Of a DNA stretch of 64,000 nucleotides, positions 1 through 7,692 are shown piece after piece. The notes below the pieces were generated by a model that searched no databases, had not been told where the DNA came from, and was given only the letters and a program-made list of their open reading frames with translations. The stretch is from Cyanobacteria bacterium UBA7753 (GTDB lineage: Bacteria > Cyanobacteriota > Vampirovibrionia > Gastranaerophilales > Gastranaerophilaceae): the NCBI GenBank assembly GCA_002481545.1, contig DLEF01000007.1:4990-68989 (forward strand), given 5' to 3'. The first letter of the stretch is position 1. Each line of letters opens with the position of its first letter. The position numbers and the translations under genes were made by a program.

Positions 1-702
1 GATTCCATTCACAAAAATGATGATGACAGTGTAACCGTCAAATTCAACGGAATAAACAAAGACTATAACATCACTAAAAAAGAACTCAACGACGCAAGCC
101 GTTCTTATGTAACATACAAAAGCGCAGACGGTCAAACCGTTACCGGATTTAAGAAAAAATACTCAAAAGGTGACGGTGATGTCTTAGCGTTTGAAGTTGC
201 TTTTGAAAAATATTGCAAAGACGTAAAAGACGGCAAAGTTGCGGAAGATGAAAACCTGCCTAAATCAATGTATACATTCTCAGACAAGGGAGATTTAATA
301 TTCACATCAGGAAAACCTCAACAACTGTATTATTTGCTTACGGGAAAACAAGCCACCAGAAACAACCCTGCCGAAAACAAAGACGCTTTGATGAGCATTT
401 ACGACAAAGAAAACCTTAAAAACTTCATTAACGATTACAAACTCCACCCGAACAACTACGCGGTAGAATTTACATTGAAAGATGAGAACAAAAACGACAA
501 ACAAAACCTTAAAATCTGCGATAAATTACACATTATGCACGCCGTAAAGAACGGAAGCCGTTATGCTGTTGAACACTTTGACGGAAAAACAGCAATCCTC
601 ACCAATGCCGACAAAACAAAAGATAAAATGATTGTTCCTTTGGACAACATCGAAAAATACATCGCAGAAGCTAACTATATCGACCTTACAAAACAAAATT
701 AG
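1..702 (+). CDS. C-terminal part of a possible calpain-like (C2-type) protein, 5' end outside window
   Basis: The frame is open from base 1, so the start lies before the window; 233 codons and a TAG stop are visible. The first internal ATG (base 268) has no ribosome-binding site, so it is not a credible start. I see a weak resemblance to papain-fold C2 peptidases: GDGDVLAFEVAFEKY (visible residues 57-71), YYLLTG (110-115), a HAVKNGSRYAV stretch (His ~180) and ILTNADKT (Asn ~202), in the order of the calpain helix, His and Asn elements. The catalytic Cys would be upstream and cannot be seen. Composition is Lys/Asp/Asn rich, like secreted or surface orphans of this lineage. The coding call is firm. 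The family call is tentative and could be wrong. Confidence 0.75.
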   Translation, partial: DSIHKNDDDSVTVKFNGINKDYNITKKELNDASRSYVTYKSADGQTVTGFKKKYSKGDGDVLAFEVAFEKYCKDVKDGKVAEDENLPKSMYTFSDKGDLIFTSGKPQQLYYLLTGKQATRNNPAENKDALMSIYDKENLKNFINDYKLHPNNYAVEFTLKDENKNDKQNLKICDKLHIMHAVKNGSRYAVEHFDGKTAILTNADKTKDKMIVPLDNIEKYIAEANYIDLTKQN

Positions 703-737
703 TAAAAAACTTAGTTAATCTTTTAATAATATTTTTA

Positions 738-766
738 CTTACAATTTATTAAAAATGTGCTATAAT
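738..766 (+). promoter_or_regulatory. Sigma-70-type promoter for the 867-950 small ORF
   Basis: CTTACA (738-743), 17-base spacer, TATAAT (761-766), preceded by TG at 758-759 as in an extended -10. Predicted start of transcription is near 773, giving a leader of about 95 bases before the small ORF. No other gene lies downstream on this strand before the convergent helicase gene. Confidence 0.6.
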
Positions 767-866
767 ATTTTTGTAGGGCAGTCGGGCATTGCCTTTTATA
801 TAGTAAAACTCTAATTATGCACGACAACATTCAACTGACCAAATGGTGTAGAAAGGAGGGAGCTAT

Positions 867-950
867 ATGAATCTACAATGGCGTGAAATTGCAAAAGGTG
901 CCCTTTGGCTGATTGGGCACCTTTGCATTTATGTTTCACAAAATCTGTAG
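867..950 (+). CDS. Small hydrophobic peptide ORF, 27 aa, candidate type I toxin-like
   Basis: ATG at 867 follows a strong Shine-Dalgarno (AAAGGAGGG, 852-860). The peptide starts MNLQWREIAKG, has a hydrophobic core ALWLIGHLCIYV and ends SQNL. A 10-bp hairpin (894-903 with 915-924) lies inside the ORF. A convergent promoter on the other strand (993-1020) would make an antisense RNA over the 3' half. Two short direct repeats (TGTAGGG at 772 and 946; ACTGACC at 834 and 953) occur once in the leader and once in the antisense region, as in par/Fst-type loci. Expression and toxicity are inference. The peptide is not a recognised family member. The hairpin inside the ORF is unusual and lowers confidence. 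Confidence 0.4.
   Translation: MNLQWREIAKGALWLIGHLCIYVSQNL
894..924. terminator. Bidirectional hairpin in the small-ORF locus
   Basis: AAAGGTGCCC (894-903) pairs with GGGCACCTTT (915-924) around an 11-base loop. The tails are only moderately T-rich on either strand, so it may be a structural element rather than an efficient terminator. Confidence 0.5.
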
Positions 951-959
951 GGACTGACC

Positions 960-980
960 GGACACCTTCGCAGGGTGTCC
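960..980. other. Hairpin near the 5' end of the predicted antisense RNA
   Basis: GGACACC (960-966) and GGTGTCC (974-980) form a 7-bp stem with a TTCGCAG loop. It would lie at the start of the RNA made from the 993-1020 promoter. Confidence 0.5.
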
Positions 981-992
981 CCCTACATTTTT

Positions 993-1020
993 ATTATAAC
1001 TTACTTTTTTGTTTTTTCAA
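993..1020 (-). promoter_or_regulatory. Promoter of the candidate antisense RNA
   Basis: TTGAAA (1015-1020) and TATAAT (993-998) on the minus strand, 16-base spacer, between the stop of pcrA (1040) and the small-ORF locus. It cannot serve pcrA, which is upstream, so it must drive a short RNA toward 890. Confidence 0.55.
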
Positions 1021-1039
1021 GTGGGCACATAATAAAATT

Positions 1040-3568
1040 CTAAAATTTCTTCAAGTGAGCGTAGCTTGCATCCATAGCTTTTTTACCCATTTTCCCAAAA
1101 TCAATGGTGTACATTGTGCTGTCACCGATTTGGGTTACATCCAAGATATGCCCTATCCCTAATTTTTCGTGGAAAACACGCTCTCCGACATTGAAGAAAT
1201 AATCAATCGGTGCGGATTTTTCCAGTGCTTTTTGTTTTTCCGCCTCTTGTTGTTTGGCTTTTTTGAGCCTTGCCTCTTCAAGTCTGCGTTTCATAGGGTT
1301 ATTCTCTAAGATAGCCTTAGTTCTTTCTTCATCACGTTTTCTGTTCTCTGCGGATTTTATCACAATAGCCCTTTGAGGAGTTCTGTTTGTGTGTATTCTC
1401 TGCGGGTTCCCCAGTTTCTTCGCGCCCGAAGATATAGTTCTTTCATTATCATAATATCCCGAGTGACGCTGCGGATTACCCAGTTTTTTAGCGCCTTTTG
1501 AGATTGTATTTGTACCCGAATATGATGAAGAATAACTGCCTCCGTCACTTCTTGATTTAATACTCTTAACGGCGTTAGAGAAGGTTCTGCCCGTTGCGTG
1601 TCCCGTAGACGCTACGGATTCTATGAGTTCATAAGGTATTTCGCTTATAAATCTGCTCGGGCTGTAATACTTATATTCACCCCACATCTGTCTGCGCTTT
1701 GCACTCGTGATATAGAGTTTTTCCTCCGCTCTTGTTACCCCTACGTACATCAGTCGGCGTTCTTCCTCAAGCCCCGTTTTGTCCATGGAACTTCTGCTGC
1801 TCGGGAATATACCTTCATCGAGCCCCGCCATAAACACAATAGGGAACTCCAACCCTTTTGCCGAGTGCAATGTCATAAGGGTGACGGTATTAGATACCTC
1901 TTCCATATTATCCAAATCGGATACCAAAGATACCTGTGATAAGAACTCACCCAAAATATTATCGGGTTCATCAGGCGTAAACTCGCTCGCAACGTTTACA
2001 AGCTCCTGCAGGTTCTCAATCCTCGATTGGTTCTCGGGAGTGTCCTCGGATTTCAATTCGTTTATATATCCCGTCTTTTCTAAGATAAGACTTAAAAACT
2101 CGTGCAAAGGATATCTGTTTTGTACGGCTTGGAAATTCTCAATAAGTTTTACAAAATCCTGCAGTTTAACCTTCGTTCTCGGCTGGATATTTTCTTCCTC
2201 GTCAAGTCTCAATATAGCCTGATAAAGGCTCAAATCATTTTCATCAGCGAATGTTTGCAGGTGTCTGATTGTTGTATCGCCGATTGAACGTCTCGGAACG
2301 TTTATAATACGTTTCAAACTCTGGGAATCGTTCGGATTATAAATAAGTTTCAGATACGCAATTGCATCTTTGATTTCTTTTCTGTCATAGAATTTCAGCC
2401 CGCCATAGATTTTATACGGAATGCCGAGTGATATGCAAGCTTCTTCTAAAGACCTTGATTGAGCGTTCGTCCTATATAGTATCGCGAATTGATTATAGTT
2501 TGCGGAAGTGGATTTTATGGTGGAGGCTATAAAGTTAGCCTCATCAGCATCATCATCCGCCTCATAATAAGTAATCTTTTCTCCTTCGCCCTTATTGGAA
2601 TACAAAACCTTATCGACACGCTGTTCGTTGTTTTCAATGACAGCGTTTGCGGCATTCAGAATTTTTGCGGTAGAACGGTAGTTTTGTTCAAGTTTTACCA
2701 GTTTACAGTTTTTAAAATCGTGCTGAAAATTAAGAATAATTCTAAAATCAGCACCACGCCAACTGTAAATAGACTGGTCTACATCACCTACAACGCATAA
2801 TGAGCGTTCTTCGGGAACATCCTCCAAATCGTTTGTATAGAGTGCATGCACAAGGCTGTATTGCGCAGGGTTTGTGTCCTGAAACTCATCAACAAGGATG
2901 TGTTTAAATCTGTTATAATACTTTTCTCTGACTTCGGGATTTTGCTCCAAAAGTTTTACGCACAACATCAACATATCGTCAAAATCTATCGCGTTATTGT
3001 TATTGAGTGCGCTTTCATACAGATCATAGATTTGAGAAATTCTCTGTGATTTAAAATCACGCGCAAATGTTGCAAATGTATACGCATCCTGCATTTTGTT
3101 CTTTGAATTTGAAATAGCGGATTTGACGTATTTAGGCTGATACATTTTTTCATCAAGATTTAATTTTTTGATAGCCTGTTTAATAACCGCCAAAGAATCC
3201 TGTTCATCATAAATGGTAAAGTTTTTGTCCAGTTTTTTGCCTGATTGGAACTGATATTTGTCTATATCCTGTCTTAAAATTCTTCCGCAGATACTGTGGA
3301 AAGTACCTACCCACATATATTTGACGACATGTTCGCCCAATATATTAGAAAGACGTTCTTTCATCTCTTTTGCAGCCTTGTTCGTAAACGTAACCGCGAG
3401 GATATTACGAGGATTTACGCCGTTTTCTATCATATAAGCTATACGGGTAGTCAAGACTTTTGTCTTTCCGCTACCTGCACCTGCCAAAATTAATAAAGGT
3501 CCTTTAGTTGTTTTTACCGCACTCAATTGTTCTTTATTGAGATTTTCTAAGATATTTTCCGTGCCCAC
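1040..3568 (-). CDS. pcrA: ATP-dependent DNA helicase PcrA/UvrD (SF1A)
   Basis: 3'-5' DNA helicase of repair, replication restart and transcription-coupled repair. From the GTG at 3568 (842 aa): Walker A GAGSGKT (~30-36), DEFQDT Walker B (~227-232), VGDVDQSIYSWRGA (motif III), QNYRST (IV), TLHSAKGLEF (V), VGVTRAEE (VI), then a low-complexity linker and a C-terminal Tudor-like fold (VGERVFHEKLGIGHI...), the RNA-polymerase-binding domain of PcrA. The open frame extends to another GTG at 3610, but a TATAAT at 3593-3598 on this strand falls inside that extension, so I prefer the GTG at 3568. The linker carries the element GAKKLGNPQR twice, each preceded by TIS-S/K. Divergent from the SLOG gene. 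Family assignment is very sure; the start is not. Confidence 0.93.
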   Translation of the reverse strand: MGTENILENLNKEQLSAVKTTKGPLLILAGAGSGKTKVLTTRIAYMIENGVNPRNILAVTFTNKAAKEMKERLSNILGEHVVKYMWVGTFHSICGRILRQDIDKYQFQSGKKLDKNFTIYDEQDSLAVIKQAIKKLNLDEKMYQPKYVKSAISNSKNKMQDAYTFATFARDFKSQRISQIYDLYESALNNNNAIDFDDMLMLCVKLLEQNPEVREKYYNRFKHILVDEFQDTNPAQYSLVHALYTNDLEDVPEERSLCVVGDVDQSIYSWRGADFRIILNFQHDFKNCKLVKLEQNYRSTAKILNAANAVIENNEQRVDKVLYSNKGEGEKITYYEADDDADEANFIASTIKSTSANYNQFAILYRTNAQSRSLEEACISLGIPYKIYGGLKFYDRKEIKDAIAYLKLIYNPNDSQSLKRIINVPRRSIGDTTIRHLQTFADENDLSLYQAILRLDEEENIQPRTKVKLQDFVKLIENFQAVQNRYPLHEFLSLILEKTGYINELKSEDTPENQSRIENLQELVNVASEFTPDEPDNILGEFLSQVSLVSDLDNMEEVSNTVTLMTLHSAKGLEFPIVFMAGLDEGIFPSSRSSMDKTGLEEERRLMYVGVTRAEEKLYITSAKRRQMWGEYKYYSPSRFISEIPYELIESVASTGHATGRTFSNAVKSIKSRSDGGSYSSSYSGTNTISKGAKKLGNPQRHSGYYDNERTISSGAKKLGNPQRIHTNRTPQRAIVIKSAENRKRDEERTKAILENNPMKRRLEEARLKKAKQQEAEKQKALEKSAPIDYFFNVGERVFHEKLGIGHILDVTQIGDSTMYTIDFGKMGKKAMDASYAHLKKF

Positions 3569-3645
3569 TTCCCAAAATCCGTTTTTTGTGATATTATAAA
3601 CAGCATACACGAAAAGTACAGATAATGCAATTAGAAGGTGAAGGA

Positions 3646-4233
3646 ATGACAGATATTATAAATATGGCAGATAATAATGAGGCACAACAACAAGGTTCAA
3701 TCATGGTGCCTATAGATGATGATAAACCGGTTTCTACAGACGGTTCTCCGGATACGGTTGATGAACTCTCTATGGAATTGGCGACAATCAAGCAATCTGC
3801 CAAGAGAATAGCTATCATCGGTTCACGTAATTTGGCGATTACTCACCAACAAATGATTGAAACTTTAACAACGGCACTCGTTATGCAAGGTAATATCATC
3901 ATTACATCAGGCGGTTCATACGGTACAAACGCAGCCGCTATCAGAGGTGCAATGAAATCTAACCCTGAAAAATTGAAGGTTATCTTACCTCAAACAATCG
4001 GACAACAGCCGAGTGACGTACAAAACCAACTTATCGGAGTTCCTAATATCATTGAACACGCAGACCGCGCAATGATGACTTTGGCTGACGCATCAAGAGT
4101 GTGTAACAGAGAAATCATTGACGACTGCAACCAATTGATTTGTTTCTTGTCTCACACGAGTAAAACACTTCAAACTGCAGTAGAATATGCGGAAGAAACT
4201 CATAAAGTTGTCACTATCTTCTATTTAGATTAG
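3646..4233 (+). CDS. SLOG-domain protein, short DprA-like 'recombination-mediator' family
   Basis: 195 aa from the ATG at 3646, chosen because AAGGTGAAGGA precedes it; an in-frame ATG at 3625 has no ribosome-binding site. A disordered acidic N-terminus (~50 aa) is followed by a Rossmann-like SLOG domain: IAIIGSRN, TSGGSYGTNAAAIRGAM, and KVILPQT. This order of a beta-strand/GSR loop and a GG-xGTN-A-x-GA loop is the nucleotide-binding signature shared by DprA/Smf and YpsA/TagG-like proteins. Cyanobacteria carry short homologues annotated as DNA recombination-mediator protein A. It lacks the C-terminal winged helix of full DprA, so a role in transformation is not shown. Ligand and function are unknown. 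Confidence 0.8.
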   Translation: MTDIINMADNNEAQQQGSIMVPIDDDKPVSTDGSPDTVDELSMELATIKQSAKRIAIIGSRNLAITHQQMIETLTTALVMQGNIIITSGGSYGTNAAAIRGAMKSNPEKLKVILPQTIGQQPSDVQNQLIGVPNIIEHADRAMMTLADASRVCNREIIDDCNQLICFLSHTSKTLQTAVEYAEETHKVVTIFYLD

Positions 4234-4291
4234 TTTTCGGCTTTATGTTTTTTATTTAGTATTCACAAATCATTATTGTTAGGAAGTCATT

Positions 4292-5467
4292 ATGGGTAAT
4301 AACAAAATAAAGCAATTAACAGGCAAAAACAGAACTGAATTTGAGACGGTTGCAAAAGAAATCATTGATAATGCGGACGTCGATTTATTCAAAGAGCTTG
4401 TTTCTCAAGACGATTTTTTGTTTGACTTCATAAAAAACAATGTTTCGCAAAGACTGGAAAAAGCTTGCAATCAGTCTAACTATAAGAATTTATTGAAGTT
4501 TTTGGATGTATATTCTCCGTCGTATGAAGATTTTATATCTTCAACCCTTGCACAATTCGGGGACGACGAAGTAACCGATATCATGTTGGATAAACTCAAA
4601 AACGGAACGTTATCCGAAAAGATTTATGCGGCAGGATATTTTTCATACAAAAATGACGCTCGCGCACTAAAGCTATTGAACGAATACGCATTCTGCGATG
4701 AATCGTCTTTATCCGAAAACTGCGCAAGAGCACTCGCAAAAGTCGGAAATGAAGAAGCTTTCAATACAGCGATAAAAATGCTTGAATCAGATGATGATTT
4801 TGAACAAATGATTGCGGCAAACTTCCTTGTAGCATACGGCGATAAAAGAGCGTTAAAACCGTTGTTCAAGGCAATGAAACAATCCAAGATGTCAGAGAAT
4901 ATCGCGGAATTAATCCCGTATTTGGCACCGCTCCCTGAAATGCTCGGAACGGAATATAACGATGATGCAATTCTTACTTATTGCTACATTGTAAACGGGC
5001 TTGTAGAACTTATACCTGTATCACAGATTATAGGTTTCCGTCTGTATGAGTTTACGGAAAAACTGATTAAGGGCTCCCCGTCAGGCGCATCTGCAGTAGC
5101 ATTGTTTATTGCAAAAGAAAAATTCAATATGATAACAGAGAATGAAGAGTATCTGTTTGACGAAGATAAGAATACCAAAAACGAAGTTAACGATATCAAA
5201 TTGTTATTGCACGATACGGATTTAACACCTTTGATATCCTTCCTGTATGAAGAATTGTATGAAGAAAGCGACTTTATATTCTTTGTACTGGATATAATCA
5301 GAGATGAGGCAAGCCTTGTATCACTTTTGAGCGGGAAAAATCAAACCGTAATACTGAAAGTTATGGAAATCTTAAAAGGACAAGGACTTTTAAAAGACGA
5401 ATACAAGCAAATGGCACTGTCCAACATAAGCGACGAAAACATCAAGGAAGTCGCTTTAGCGATATAA
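4292..5467 (+). CDS. HEAT-repeat protein, function unknown
   Basis: 391 aa with no signal peptide or membrane segment. The middle (~95-210) shows repeated helix pairs with HEAT/PBS-lyase-like spacing, for example EKIYAAGYFSYKNDARALKLL, AFCDESSLSENCARALAKVG, and FEQMIAANFLVAYGDKRALKPL. The Ala-x-x-x-L / D-x-RAL pattern is typical of alpha-solenoid scaffolds. The C-terminal half is helical and acidic without a known motif. It starts 58 bases after the SLOG gene and may be co-transcribed with it. Such solenoids usually mediate protein binding; no partner is evident. Ribosome-binding site TTAGGAAG precedes the ATG. Confidence 0.75.
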   Translation: MGNNKIKQLTGKNRTEFETVAKEIIDNADVDLFKELVSQDDFLFDFIKNNVSQRLEKACNQSNYKNLLKFLDVYSPSYEDFISSTLAQFGDDEVTDIMLDKLKNGTLSEKIYAAGYFSYKNDARALKLLNEYAFCDESSLSENCARALAKVGNEEAFNTAIKMLESDDDFEQMIAANFLVAYGDKRALKPLFKAMKQSKMSENIAELIPYLAPLPEMLGTEYNDDAILTYCYIVNGLVELIPVSQIIGFRLYEFTEKLIKGSPSGASAVALFIAKEKFNMITENEEYLFDEDKNTKNEVNDIKLLLHDTDLTPLISFLYEELYEESDFIFFVLDIIRDEASLVSLLSGKNQTVILKVMEILKGQGLLKDEYKQMALSNISDENIKEVALAI

Positions 5468-5483
5468 TTGGCAACTTATTTAT

Positions 5484-5640
5484 TAGATTCTTCACTGACA
5501 TCCGAACGGTTTAGCCCTGCAAATTCAATTTATAGCTCAGAATAACAATAAACATGCAAGTTCATAAGTCGAGACGCTGTAAGTCTTTTCGTTACTGTCA
5601 TTCTGAGTACATGCGACACCGGCAAGTGCGAAGAATCTCA
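5484..5640. repeat. Dispersed palindromic intergenic repeat (TCATTCTGAG family), rearranged copy
   Basis: A right-type arm (AGATTCTTCACTGACA ... AGCTCAGAATAACAATAA, 5484-5551) is followed by a left-type arm (GTTACTGTCATTCTGAG ... GCGAAGAATCTC, 5591-5639). In the copies at 20.3-21.1 kb the arms occur in the opposite order, so this copy is either two half-elements or a permuted junction. It is the same family that surrounds the GIY-YIG gene. Confidence 0.75.
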
Positions 5641-5664
5641 AAATAATTTTGTCCATTCTTAAAT

Positions 5665-5695
5665 ATCGCTGGTGCGGTAGTGACCGCACCCTACT
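5665..5695. repeat. Short hairpin repeat (GGTGCGGT/ACCGCACC)
   Basis: GGTGCGGT and ACCGCACC pair around an AGTG loop immediately 3' of the minus-strand gene that ends at 5718. It could act as a weak terminator or be part of another repeat family. Confidence 0.45.
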
Positions 5696-5717
5696 TTACT
5701 AACAATATTATGCGGTT

Positions 5718-6308
5718 TTATTGGCTTTTGCCACGCAGCTGTATCGGGGATTTTCCGCCGAATTTGTTTCTGACTTTTATTGCACCCCAAGCCCTGTACA
5801 TGCCGTTTTCATATGTAATGAGATAATATCCGCCCTCTGTTACGTACTCAATCTCCGCGTTCATATAGGTGTACTCTTCGGGCGGAGTGATAGCGTCTTC
5901 CGCGTATTTCTTCCTTAAAATTTCCTGAACTTTTTGTTCATATCTGACCTTACGTCTTTTGAAAACTTTTCGGTTTCTTTGATCCATCGGCTCCTGCTGA
6001 CGCTCAACTTCTGCCTGATTTTGGGCGAGTTTGAATACAGGTATAACCGCAATGAGTTTGTGTGACTCTATCAACAGCAAAAATTCTTTGTTATCGGACA
6101 GAGCAAGCTCGTACATGCCAGGGGCTATATAGTTGCCCTGATAGTCATAGATATAATCCGCAATCCTCAAAACGGGCTCTTTCAAAGTCGAATGCTGATA
6201 CCTGACAAGTGCGTCCTGCCCTTCCGTCAGACCTGACGGAATCCTCGGATATAAAAGAGTTTCATCTATTACTTTATAATTAGGAGGCAAATCGCCGTCG
6301 ATTAACAT
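5718..6308 (-). CDS. Conserved hypothetical protein downstream of rnpA
   Basis: 196 aa, starting one base after the rnpA stop codon, so almost certainly co-translated with it. I do not recognise the family. The N-terminal part (~1-95) looks beta-rich (RIADYIYDYQGNYIAPGMYEL, LLLIESHKLIAVIPV). A charged helical linker follows (~100-150, with KVFKRRKVRYEQKVQEILRK). The C-terminal part is again beta-like (YLITYENGMYRAWGAIKVRNKFGG). There is no signal peptide and no membrane helix. The basic linker next to an RNase P subunit would fit a nucleic-acid-associated role, but nothing in the sequence proves this. Confidence 0.75.
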   Translation of the reverse strand: MLIDGDLPPNYKVIDETLLYPRIPSGLTEGQDALVRYQHSTLKEPVLRIADYIYDYQGNYIAPGMYELALSDNKEFLLLIESHKLIAVIPVFKLAQNQAEVERQQEPMDQRNRKVFKRRKVRYEQKVQEILRKKYAEDAITPPEEYTYMNAEIEYVTEGGYYLITYENGMYRAWGAIKVRNKFGGKSPIQLRGKSQ

Positions 6309-6309
6309 T

Positions 6310-6660
6310 TTAAGAAATCCTTTCGATTAGTTTTTTTACGGATTTATCAATTTCTTTAAAGTCTTTGCCGAGTGCTGCCGTGTGTGCGGTAAAGATTAGT
6401 GACATATACTTATTTAATGATGTATTGTTCTCTTTCAAGTATAATCTTACACTTTCGCGCATTAGACGTTTCAATCGGTTACGTTTTACGGCGCGTTTGT
6501 GTGTCTTTTTACTGACCACAAAACCGATTTTGACGGGTTTATCAGTCTTATTTTCTTTACCGATATTTAAAGTTATTCCGCCCGAATGGCAAAAATTCTT
6601 TGTTTTATATGTAGCGATAAAAGCATATTTATTTTTTAAACGATTTATTTTCTTTAACAT
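6310..6660 (-). CDS. rnpA: Ribonuclease P protein component
   Basis: 116 aa, normal size for the family. RnpA binds the catalytic RNase P RNA and helps remove 5' leaders from pre-tRNAs. The diagnostic basic RNR motif is visible as KRAVKRNRLKRLMRES (~57-72), preceded by KIGFVVSKKTHKRAVKRN and followed by a typical C-terminal helix (IDKSVKKLIERI). The usual neighbours rpmH, yidD and yidC are absent here; the gene sits 31 bases after a ricT homologue and one base before an unknown ORF. Confidence 0.93.
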   Translation of the reverse strand: MLKKINRLKNKYAFIATYKTKNFCHSGGITLNIGKENKTDKPVKIGFVVSKKTHKRAVKRNRLKRLMRESVRLYLKENNTSLNKYMSLIFTAHTAALGKDFKEIDKSVKKLIERIS

Positions 6661-6691
6661 TTTAATCCCGCCAAGTCAGTATTAAATAATA

Positions 6692-7618
6692 CTAAACGTT
6701 ACCCGTTGAAGAGTTTCTGTCGTCTTCAAGCTGTTTCAATTGCTTCATATCGACTTTTTCATCCTGTGAATAATGAGAAACAGGCAAATCAATATCAATA
6801 TTTACATCAGCATCAACCATTTCAACATCTTTTTTGTCATATTCGTGGATTTTGCCGTCTTCCAGTTTTACGGCAACCGTTCCGGTCAAGAACTTGATAT
6901 AACATACTCTGCCAAGTCCGTCAGTTGTCATTACGGAGGAGCCTATCGGAGGCATACCCTTCGCGGCATTGATATAGTTTGAATATTCATAAGTCAGACA
7001 GCACAAAAGACGTCCGCATGTGCCCGAAATCTTTGTCGGAGATATTGGCATACCCTGATCTCTTGCGAGTTTAACGTTTATCGGCTCAAACTTACGTTTA
7101 AAAGTATTACAGCAGAACGGCTGTCCGCAAGGTCCTGCTCCCTCCATTATAGAGGTTTCGTCACGGACACCTATATGTCTTAAATCGATTCTTACACGTC
7201 TGAATGTCTGGGTTAAATCCTTCAAAAGTTCTCTGAAATCGACTCTCTCAGGCGCCGTATAATAAAACGTGATTTTGCGTCTGTCAAAAGTAATACGGCA
7301 TTGAGTAAGGTTCATATTGAGTTTGTGTTTTCCTACCAATGCTTTACACTTGAAGAACGCCTCAACTTCTTCTTTTTTTATGTCCTCTAAGGTCTGCAAA
7401 TCTCTTTGTGACATAACTCTGACAAAATCAAACGGTTTAGGTTTAGCCTTCGATTTTTCCCAAATTTTGGAAATTTCATGGTTCACAAGCACAACCTTCA
7501 AGGCTTCTTCTCCCTTTTCGGTGCGCGCAAGTATCATTTGACCATGTTCCAATTTTATATTGTCGGGAACATTCAAAGGATTAAAACTATTCTTTAAATA
7601 ATAAACCGCATACTTCAT
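6692..7618 (-). CDS. ricT: PSP1-domain protein, RicT/YaaT-like
   Basis: 308 aa. The PSP1 C-terminal domain is clear: RVRIDLRHIGVRDETSIMEG, then cysteine motifs GPCGQPFCC and SGTCGRLLCCLTYEY. In Bacillus, RicT/YaaT forms an iron-sulfur complex with RicA and RicF that controls RNase Y-dependent mRNA maturation; the conserved cysteines ligate clusters. No RicA or RicF is seen nearby. It sits upstream of rnpA in the same orientation, so the cluster has an RNA-processing flavour. After the PSP1 domain is an acidic tail (~250-308). Conservation of the cysteines suggests function; the RNase Y link here is inference. Confidence 0.85.
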   Translation of the reverse strand: MKYAVYYLKNSFNPLNVPDNIKLEHGQMILARTEKGEEALKVVLVNHEISKIWEKSKAKPKPFDFVRVMSQRDLQTLEDIKKEEVEAFFKCKALVGKHKLNMNLTQCRITFDRRKITFYYTAPERVDFRELLKDLTQTFRRVRIDLRHIGVRDETSIMEGAGPCGQPFCCNTFKRKFEPINVKLARDQGMPISPTKISGTCGRLLCCLTYEYSNYINAAKGMPPIGSSVMTTDGLGRVCYIKFLTGTVAVKLEDGKIHEYDKKDVEMVDADVNIDIDLPVSHYSQDEKVDMKQLKQLEDDRNSSTGNV

Positions 7619-7692
7619 CTCAACTATTATACTCTAATTTGCCCGCTGTGTCATCTTTTGTTTTTATCATATAAAACCCGATATCATTCTTA

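Larger units (their letters stand above)
890..986 (-). ncRNA. Candidate antisense RNA convergent to the 867-950 ORF
   Basis: A minus-strand promoter (TTGAAA 1015-1020, 16-base spacer, TATAAT 993-998) predicts an RNA starting near 986 and running toward the 894-924 hairpin. It would overlap the 3' half of the small ORF and carry the complements of the ACTGACC and TGTAGGG repeats found in the sense leader. The promoter lies just past the stop codon of the helicase gene. Existence of the RNA is inferred from promoter and hairpin only. Confidence 0.35.

Noticed and set aside
905..1162. 85-aa plus-strand ORF overlapping the helicase 3' end
   Set aside because: Starts inside the small-ORF hairpin, no ribosome-binding site, and its second half is antisense to the conserved Tudor-like domain of pcrA.
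1598..2222. Plus-strand ORFs of 113 and 147 aa inside pcrA
   Set aside because: Shadow frames antisense to a gene with intact helicase motifs.
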